Positions 1 through 8,000 of a stretch of 33,327 nt of DNA are shown here, piece by piece (the first letter of the stretch is position 1; every line of letters begins with the position of its first letter). This DNA is from an uncultured Christensenella sp. GTDB taxonomy: Bacteria; Bacillota; Clostridia; Christensenellales; Borkfalkiaceae. The position numbers and the translations under genes were made by a program. A model generated the notes under the pieces. It worked only from the letters and a program-made list of their open reading frames with translations. It was not told where the DNA came from and did not search any database. Where the stretch lies: contig CAJTVA010000014.1 of assembly GCA_910579585.1 (NCBI GenBank), forward strand, positions 1-33,327, given 5' to 3'.

Positions 1-1
1 C

Positions 2-109
2 GTCAAACAAATGGCGGACGGAGTGTGCGCATACCTAGACGAACTTTTCGGCGAAGACAAACTTCCCCTTTGCAAAGAAACCATAAGGCTAATAGAACAG
101 AACGTTTAG
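2..109 (+). CDS. C-terminal end of an unidentified protein (partial)
   Basis: An open frame enters from the left edge and ends at TAG (107-109), giving 35 residues that finish in a charged helical-looking segment ending LIEQNV. The start lies outside the window. The residues are too few to assign a family. It is on the same strand as the surface-protein genes that follow, but a 208-base gap with a structured repeat and a hairpin separates them, so co-transcription is uncertain. Confidence 0.55.
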   Translation, partial: VKQMADGVCAYLDELFGEDKLPLCKETIRLIEQNV

Positions 110-124
110 TTAAAACGCATATAT

Positions 125-236
125 GCTTCGCAATACAGCGTTAAGCTCCGCTTTATTTTGGGTCACTTACGTTTAGTAAGCTCCCCAAACAAATGCTCGC
201 ACTCCTTGCCTTGCTCGCATCTCTGCGTTTCAGAGA
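125..236 (+). repeat. Structured intergenic repeat, left copy (three hairpins)
   Basis: The element has three hairpins in order. A is 125-146, GCTT/AAGC plus CGC/GCG arms around AATACA. B has an outer TTTGGG/CCCAAA stem (157-162 with 184-189) and an inner CTTAC/GTAAG stem (166-170 with 176-180) around GTTTA. A CCTTGCCTTGC block follows at 204-214, then C with TCTCTG/CAGAGA arms (220-225 with 231-236). A diverged copy with the same order and nearly the same spacing lies at 32667-32773. It begins shortly after the stop codon of the upstream gene. Function unknown; it could be a non-autonomous mobile element or a REP-like sequence. Confidence 0.6.
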
Positions 237-258
237 ACTTTAATTTCGCTTAAATAAA

Positions 259-290
259 ACGGCGCAAGCAAAACCACGCTTTTGCGCCGT
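259..290. other. Perfect 9-bp hairpin upstream of the surface-protein operon
   Basis: ACGGCGCAA (259-267) pairs perfectly with TTGCGCCGT (282-290). Read on the - strand, the stem is followed by TTTATTTAAG, which resembles an intrinsic terminator. Read on the + strand, no T tract follows. No - strand gene in the window would need termination here, so the hairpin may block incoming antisense transcription or act in the 5' leader of the next gene. No convincing promoter was found between 110 and 317. Confidence 0.4.
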
Positions 291-317
291 CGCACCCGAT
301 TGTGAGGGAGTAATTTT

Positions 318-1973
318 ATGTCAAATTTCAGAAGTGCAATTTTAATAATAGGGCTCGCCTTGTTTTTCGTCGCGTCGGCTCTTTTGACCGTGCTTATTTT
401 GTACGTGTCTGGGGTAATTGTGACCGATCCTATCGAGCTTGTCTATTCTGTTGACAGCGCAGAAAAGGTATACGACGGCGAACCTTTAACGGCAGATAAT
501 TATCGTCTTGAAAGCGGAGAAATTCTCGAAGGTCATTCCGCCGAGGTCGTAATAAAAGGCTCGCAAACCGATGCGGGAACAGGTGAAAGCACGCTCGAAG
601 TCAAGGTTTTCGATAAGAACGGTTTCGACGTTTCAAAAGAGTATTCAGTCAAAGTCGTATCGGGCAAATTAACCGTTAAACCGCAGGATATTACGGTATC
701 TATACGCGATACGCAGGTCGTTTACAACGGGCTCGAAGTCGATTTCGAAAAGTACGATTTACTCGAAGGCACGCTTGCCGCAGGTCACAGAATCGCGGCT
801 TCGTCAAAGGCAAGTATGGTCAACGTAGGCGACAGACTGGATATTCAGGCTCTGCAACCCCTCGTGTTTAACGCGCAGGGCGCGCCCGTAACGCATAACT
901 ATAATATAACTTTCAATTCCGACAGCGTGGAAATTATCGCCCGCCCCATAAAAATAGTTCCCGAAAACGTCACTTACGTCTACGACGGAACGGTGGTTTC
1001 GGCTGATAAATTCACTCTTACCGCAGGTACGCTCGTTTCGGGTCACAGCGCCGAGGTCAGGCTTACGACGACCGACGGCGGCGCGGCGGAAGCGCAAAAC
1101 GTTTCACGTACCCATATCAAAGTCGGCAGCGTGACTATAACCGACGAAAGCGGCGCGAACGTCACCGCCAACTACGATATAGATTTCAGCGAAACCGCAT
1201 ACCTTACAATCACAAAAAAACCTATAACCGTCGTACTTAATTATATATCGGACGGATACGTCTATTCGGGCGAAGAGATAACCCCCGCGGCGACCGACGC
1301 AGTCAGCGAAGAGGATAAGCTGAAATGGTCGCTCGACCCCGACGATATAGAAATAGTAACGCGCGGCGACGCGGTCAACGCTGGTCTGCACGAGTACACT
1401 GCGAACTATCTTAACGAGTACGGCAATTACGAAATAACGTTTATCCCCGGCACTTACAATATACAAAAAAAGTCCGTCACGTTGAGCGCAACCGATAAAC
1501 AGCGTTCAGTTGTTTACGGCGGCACTTACGACTTCGACGCAAGTCAAGAGCTAGAGTGCGAAGAATACTCCGTCACCGCGGCGACCTACGCCGTAAAAAA
1601 CGACTTAATTAACAGGCTTCAGATATTTTCCATAACCGGCGCAACCGTCAAAGACGGTAACAACGTAGATATAACGTCCAACCTTGAAATAAACTACGAC
1701 GGAGTAAACGTCGCAGTGCAACTTTCACAGCGCACCCTCAAATTCACGTACGACGAGTGCGACGCGGAAACTTACTATATGAACCCCAACATTATTTACG
1801 GTCACGTTTTTTATACCCTCGCCCAAAACGACACTATAGAATTCGAAGTCAGTATCGAAACTACTTCTTTCAGAGTTGATATGGGGTCGGTCAGAATCGT
1901 AAATTTAGACGGACAGGACGTAACCAATCTCTATAATATCGACGTAGGTGAAGGCGGCGCGTTCAAGTATTAA
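318..1973 (+). CDS. N-terminally anchored MBG-repeat surface protein (551 aa)
   Basis: The protein has a short basic N terminus, one hydrophobic segment at about residues 7-35 and no obvious signal peptidase site, so it should sit in the membrane as a signal anchor with its C terminus outside. The rest is about six beta-rich modules of 80-95 residues. Each opens with a VYDG- or VYNG-like turn, often has a GHS/GHR motif in the middle, and ends with NYxI then LTI/LTV and a basic pair. That pattern matches MBG-type (mostly bacterial Greek-key) domains. There is no LPXTG motif or C-terminal membrane segment. The last module stops just after NLYNIDV, without the usual final strand. An AGGGAG site 7 bases before the ATG supports the start. 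It is the first of six same-strand genes and resembles the giant protein encoded next. Role inferred: cell-surface stalk or adhesin. Confidence 0.8.
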   Translation: MSNFRSAILIIGLALFFVASALLTVLILYVSGVIVTDPIELVYSVDSAEKVYDGEPLTADNYRLESGEILEGHSAEVVIKGSQTDAGTGESTLEVKVFDKNGFDVSKEYSVKVVSGKLTVKPQDITVSIRDTQVVYNGLEVDFEKYDLLEGTLAAGHRIAASSKASMVNVGDRLDIQALQPLVFNAQGAPVTHNYNITFNSDSVEIIARPIKIVPENVTYVYDGTVVSADKFTLTAGTLVSGHSAEVRLTTTDGGAAEAQNVSRTHIKVGSVTITDESGANVTANYDIDFSETAYLTITKKPITVVLNYISDGYVYSGEEITPAATDAVSEEDKLKWSLDPDDIEIVTRGDAVNAGLHEYTANYLNEYGNYEITFIPGTYNIQKKSVTLSATDKQRSVVYGGTYDFDASQELECEEYSVTAATYAVKNDLINRLQIFSITGATVKDGNNVDITSNLEINYDGVNVAVQLSQRTLKFTYDECDAETYYMNPNIIYGHVFYTLAQNDTIEFEVSIETTSFRVDMGSVRIVNLDGQDVTNLYNIDVGEGGAFKY

Positions 1974-2037
1974 AACAGCGTTATTTAAATAATATGTTGG
2001 GGTCTAGCCCCGAAAAAAGCAGGCAAAAAGGCGTTTT

Positions 2038-5000
2038 ATGATATCTTACGATAGCTATAAAAACCGAATAGAAAAAGTAGCCAGAGTCAAGGCGGTAATC
2101 TTGAGATTCAAGTTCTTGATAATAGGCGTACTTGCCGTTATAATCGCAGGCGTTACCGCCCTTTTGGCAACGAAAGGAATGGTTACCTCCGCGATGGTTT
2201 TGCCTGCCGAAATTACCTACGGCGACGAGTATTCCCCCACGGCGGCGACAGCGTTTTTAAGCGGAGTTACCTACGAATACAGCGTACAGGGCACCGACGA
2301 GTGGAGCGAAGAGAAGCCTTTGAAAGTCGGCAAATATTTTGCGAGAACTGTGACGGACAAAGCCATAGGCAAGGGCTACGGCGAGCCTGTCGGCTTCGAA
2401 ATTCTGCCAAAAGCTGCGGAGTTCGTCTTAAACGATACTCAAATGACCTACGGCACCGCGCCCTCTAAGTATTCCTTAAACGGAATAATCAGCGGCGACA
2501 GAATAAGCACGGTAGACTTTATCTATGATTATCACGATACCGAAGAGTACGACGATTGGTCGGTTGACGTCTTCGTCGGTGCAGGCGGCGTGCGTGTCGT
2601 TAATAAGAACGGCGAGGATATGTCCGACTGTTACACTTACGAAGCGTTAACGAAGAGTATCGCCCTAAGACGCCGCGCAATCTCCGTTCAGATGAAGCCC
2701 GCGACCTCAGTCTACACGGGCGCGCCCGTAAATTACTCGCCCGAGCTTGAAGAAGTTTCGAAAAATTCCCTCGCAAACGGCGACGAAATGGTTTTCGAAA
2801 CCGAAGAAGTCAGCCTTCTGAACGCGGCGACTTATACTATACGAATCACTTCGGCAAAAATTTTCAATAACGGAGTGGACGTAACCCATCGTTACGTCGT
2901 GCCCGAAAACATATCGGCGACTTTCACCGTAACCCCCAAACCCGTGACAGTCGTAACCGACGGCGCAACCAAAGTCTACGACGGCGGCGCTCTCTCTGCG
3001 GCGGGCGGAAGAGCCGACGGCTTGGTTTCGGGTCACAAAATCGAATTTACGACCCCCGCGCCCGAATATATAAATGCGGACAGTTATCTGAATATCCGTA
3101 GCTACAAAATTACCGATGCAAACGGCGACGACGTAACGTCGAACTACGCCGCCGTCGGAAACGAAAGCTGGGGCAAACTGATAATAGAAAAACGCGCAAT
3201 CACCGTCGAGCTTAACGATTTGACGTCCGTCTACGGCGACGTTGCAAATTACGCATTGGGCTTTGCAAACAACTACAAAAACATCGCTTCTGAATCAAAG
3301 CTCGTTACAGGCGAAACCTTAACCGTCACTTATGTCAGCTACGGTACAACGGCTTTGTCCGACGTCAACGCGTATAATGCAGTAAGTTCGAATTGCTACG
3401 CGACGGTTTCAAAGCCCGACGGCGACAGTACCGGCAATTATAAAATCGATTTTATCGGCACGCTCACCGTCACCCGCCGCCCCCTGAATATCACCTTGAA
3501 CGATATAACCGCGACTTACGGCGACAATATAACTTACAGCGCGGGGAACGAGGTTAACGACAACATAGTAAGGGGTCAATCGGTTTCCGTGAACCCGTCT
3601 GACGTACGTTTCGGCTTCACGAAATCTATCCCCGACGTCGCCGATTACGACATAACCTGCACCGCCGCCGCAATAAGAATTTTAAGCGGCTCGACGGACG
3701 TTACTTCCAATTACGATATAAATACCCCCGAAAAGGGCACGCTCACCGTCACCCGCCGTCACGTTACTGTTACTTTGAACGATATAGCCGCGACTTACGG
3801 CGACGATATAACTTACCGTGCGGGGAACGAGGCTGAAAACAACATAGTAGGGGGGCAATCGGTCAAAGTCGACGCTTCCGCAGTCGATTTGGGCTTTGCT
3901 CCGCAGACTATTCCCGACGTAAATTATTACTTCATAACCTGCGACCCCGCCGCCGTAACGGTATCCGACGGCTCGGCAAACGTCACGTCGAATTACGTTA
4001 TTACAACCGTAAACGGAGTTCTCACCGTAAATAAAAAGTCCCTTTCGGTCACGCTCAGCGATATAACGGCGACCTACGGCGACGAAGCGGTTTACAGCGT
4101 TTCCGCAAGCAACTACAAAACCCAGTCGGGTCTTTTAACGGGAGAAGTTCTCACCGTCTTAAAAGCCGACTTGCCTTACTTCGACGCAGGCGTTCACACT
4201 TTCGGTGCTCAGGGCGCTTCGGACTATTACAAAGTAGTCAAAGCCGACGGTTCCGACAGTACTGGCAATTACGCTTTTACCGCGCAGGGCGAAGTCACCG
4301 TGACCCCGCGTGAAGTCACCGTAAAACTCAGCGATATGTCGGCGGTTTACGGCGATAATATAGCATTCTCCGTATACGGCGGAAATTACGAAGATATAAC
4401 CTCGGGTTCGCTCCGCGCGGGCGAACAGCTCACAGTCAAAAAAGTCGATTTCGGCTTTGGGAACACGGCTATACCCGACGTAGACGATTATTCTTTGAGC
4501 GCTCGCGACAACGACCGCGCTTATTTCTCCGTGCAGAAAACCGACGGCAGCGACGGCACCGCAAACTATCGTGTCAGCTTCGAGGACGGCACGCTTACAA
4601 TCGAAAAGCGCAATGTCACCGTACGGCTTAATTCGTTCTCCGTAACCTACGGCAACGCAATCGATTACCCCGCAGGCTCGGAAGCTGCCTATAATCTCGT
4701 AAGCGGTCACGCGTTGCGCGTTTTAAACGTTTCTTACGCATACGGTCAACCGACCGTTCCTCCCGACATCGGCTACTATTATATCGCCGCTACCCCCGAC
4801 GATATAGAAATCAGAAACGGCAGTACGGCAGTAACCTTTAACTATAATATTTCCGTAGATTACGGCTACCTTACAATAAACACCCGTCCGTTAACCGTGA
4901 CCACAAGCGATATGCGGCTATATTACGGCGATGAGTTAGAGTATGAAAAGGCAGAGGGCAACTATAAATCGGTTTCGGGGCTTGTTTCTGGCGAAAAGCT

Positions 5001-8000
5001 TACCGTAACCTACGTCAGCTTTACCTATCCTTCTTACAAAACCTATCCCGACGCAGGCGAATACAAAATAAACGGCAAAAGCTGTGCTATATACAAAACC
5101 GACGGCTCGCCCTCGACGCGTAATTACAGTATCAGCTACGAGAGAAGTTCGCTCTTAATCCTAAAAAGACAAATCACCGTATCGCTAGGTAGCGCTACAA
5201 CCGTTTACGGCGAAGCCTTACCCGCGCCCGACAGCTTAGAAATCGGCGGGCAGGGTCTTGCCTATTCGGATACGTTCGACCCGGTTTTTCTCTATCTTAA
5301 AAACGGCGCCGCTCCCGCACATTACGACGCAGGCGATTATGCCGTAACGCTCGATACTTTAAAAAGCTCGTTCGTCTATTCCAACGGCTCTGCGTCGACC
5401 GTGCAGAACTATGATATAACGGAAGTTAAAAACGGCAACCTCACAATAAACAAACGTACCCTTACTATAGCTCTTATAAACCAGTATTTCACCTACGGCA
5501 CTATATCTAACGTCGTAAACGAGCTGTACTGGACTTATAAAGGCTCTTCGGCTTTGTCATACTTAAACAATCCGATAAGCTCGGTTATGGGCGTTGAAGG
5601 CTTTGCGGCGGGCGAAAGTTTCCGCGACTTGACCTTTAAAGTCTTGGATTCCCAAGACAAACCTTGTATTCCCCGCAACAGCGGAGTGTATTGGTTAGAA
5701 TTAAGCGGCTACGTAATAAATTATTCGGACGAAACGGCCCAGACTGCGGAAAATTACGAACTTGAATTTGCAAACAGGGAAGACGGCAGAACGTTCCTAA
5801 CCATATGGAAAAAAAATGTTTCGGTCACAATTAACGGTTTGTCCGTGACCTACGGCGACTACGACTACGCGCTTGACGCTTACAATGTGGAAGCGGGGAA
5901 CTGCTCCGCAACCCTTGCGTTCGAAGAAAAGTTGCAACTTTCCGACTTCGCTTTAACAGACGGCGCTGACGGATACCGCCTTAACGCGGGCGAATATTCC
6001 TTCACCGCAAACACAACTACAGTTTTCGATAATTACGGCAACCCGATAGAGGGTGGCGGAAACAATTACGTTTTTAATTTTGTAAACGACGGTAAACTCA
6101 CCGTAGCGCAGAAATCGGTAACGCTTGAGTTGCCCGACGTTGCGCCCGTAACTTACGGCGAAACGTTCAACGTGCCGCAAACCACGTTAACCGACGGCTT
6201 TGCTTACGGTCAGCGGTTAGAGCTTTCGGTAACGTTTGAAAACTCGTCGGGCGGCTTCGAAAAATCACCCAAAAACGCAGGCGATTATCTTATACGCTTC
6301 GATTACGCCGTCTACGGCGAAAACTGCGACAGCAAGCTATTAAATACCGACGGCTCGCCCGCGGGATTCGCAAACTATATTTACGGAATTGCCGAAGATA
6401 AGACCGCGACAATCAAGCCGTTTGAAATTTACCATACCGTTCCCGACGACGAAATCGTATACGGCGAGGAAATTAAGCATAAATCAGGGGTCTACTACAC
6501 GAATAGCGACTATACCCTGCCGTACGACGAAATCGCAATGATTTCATATAAGTATACCGATTTAACTCAGACGAATATAATCGAAAACCCAGCCGAGGTT
6601 GGCGAATATATCAAAAAAGTAGATAGGTTCAGGGCCTTCGGCTCCGATAGTTCGTTCACGAACTACAAAGTAATCGAAACCGACGGCACCCTCAGCATCT
6701 ACCCGCGTGAAATCACTGTAACGCTAAACGATATTCTCGATATAGAGTACGGCAACGCAATAGTTTACCACACAGGCACCGAAAATACGGAAAACCTTTT
6801 ACCCGGTCACGTTGTCAGCGTCGATAGCAGTATGATTGATTACGTTTCGGACGATTCCGTTTACCCCGAGGTCGGCACTTACGCCATAACCTGCCCGGTT
6901 GGCGCAATCAGCGTATTAATAAAGTACGCCTATCCTTATCAAGACGTAACCCGCAACTACAGTATAACGATAATCGACGGCACGCTTGAAATTATCAAAA
7001 GGCAGGTTGCCGTTTCCCCCGTATGCAACAACAAAACCTACGACGGCGAAGCGGCGGTAGTAGAAGGCTTCGACGATTGGCATTACGGCTACGATGTCTC
7101 TACGGACGGTTTTGTATACGGCGACGAAGCGAATTATGCGTTCGCGTATACCTTCTTTAATTCGGTCGGCAACGAAATTCCCGCACCTGTTAACGCAGGC
7201 TCGTATCAAGTTGCAGTGACGGTTCCCGAAGAAGACAAAAACTACGTATTCCACGCAGAGACGACGTATTTCACAATCGAAAAGCGCCATATAGTCGTAA
7301 TAACCGGCAGTTTAAGAGAGGAGTACGACGGCAAAGCGCACTCTTCGAAAGAATACAGTACTTACCTGTATGGCGACTATTCTGCGCCCGGACTTCTTAA
7401 CGGTGACACATTGGAAGTCATAGATGGAAGTGTAACTTCAATTATAAACGTCGGTTTGAGATACAACAACATGGAGTTTAACTGCGGCTACAATTATCAG
7501 ATAGTTGATTACGACTGGGGCAGGCTTGAAATTTATCAAAGAAAAATTACAATATCCCTTCTCGATATAATAGACCGCGAATACGACGGCACCGAACAGA
7601 CTTACGGTGAAGACGGCAAAACCTACGAACTTTTGTCGGGCGCCGTTGTCGACGGCGAGACCTTGACCGTTCGCGTTATGTTCTCCGCCGTGCCGATAAA
7701 CGCAGGCGAATATACCTATCGGTTCGATTTCGGTGCAAGCGAAGTTTCCGGCAGTCTGGGCGGTCTCGATAACGGAATAACAAACTACTATATCGTCTGC
7801 ACCGATACTAAGTCGTTCGAGATAACGAAACGCGCTTTGAGTATCGTGCTTAATCCGATATCCGACTGCGAGTACGACGGTGACGCGCACGAATACGAAA
7901 AGGGCGGCGAAGTAATAACGGGTCTTGTTGACGGCAATCTTTATATATCGGTCGAATATTTAAACGGAGAGAAGAGCCCGATTTCGGGCTTCCCCGTCGA

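Noticed and set aside
1999..2011. GGGG/CCCC mini-hairpin between the two MBG genes as a terminator
   Set aside because: The stem is only 4-5 bp and no T tract follows on the + strand.
1974..2037. Third copy of the structured repeat (an ACAGCGTTA match)
   Set aside because: Only nine bases match; the remaining blocks and hairpins are absent.
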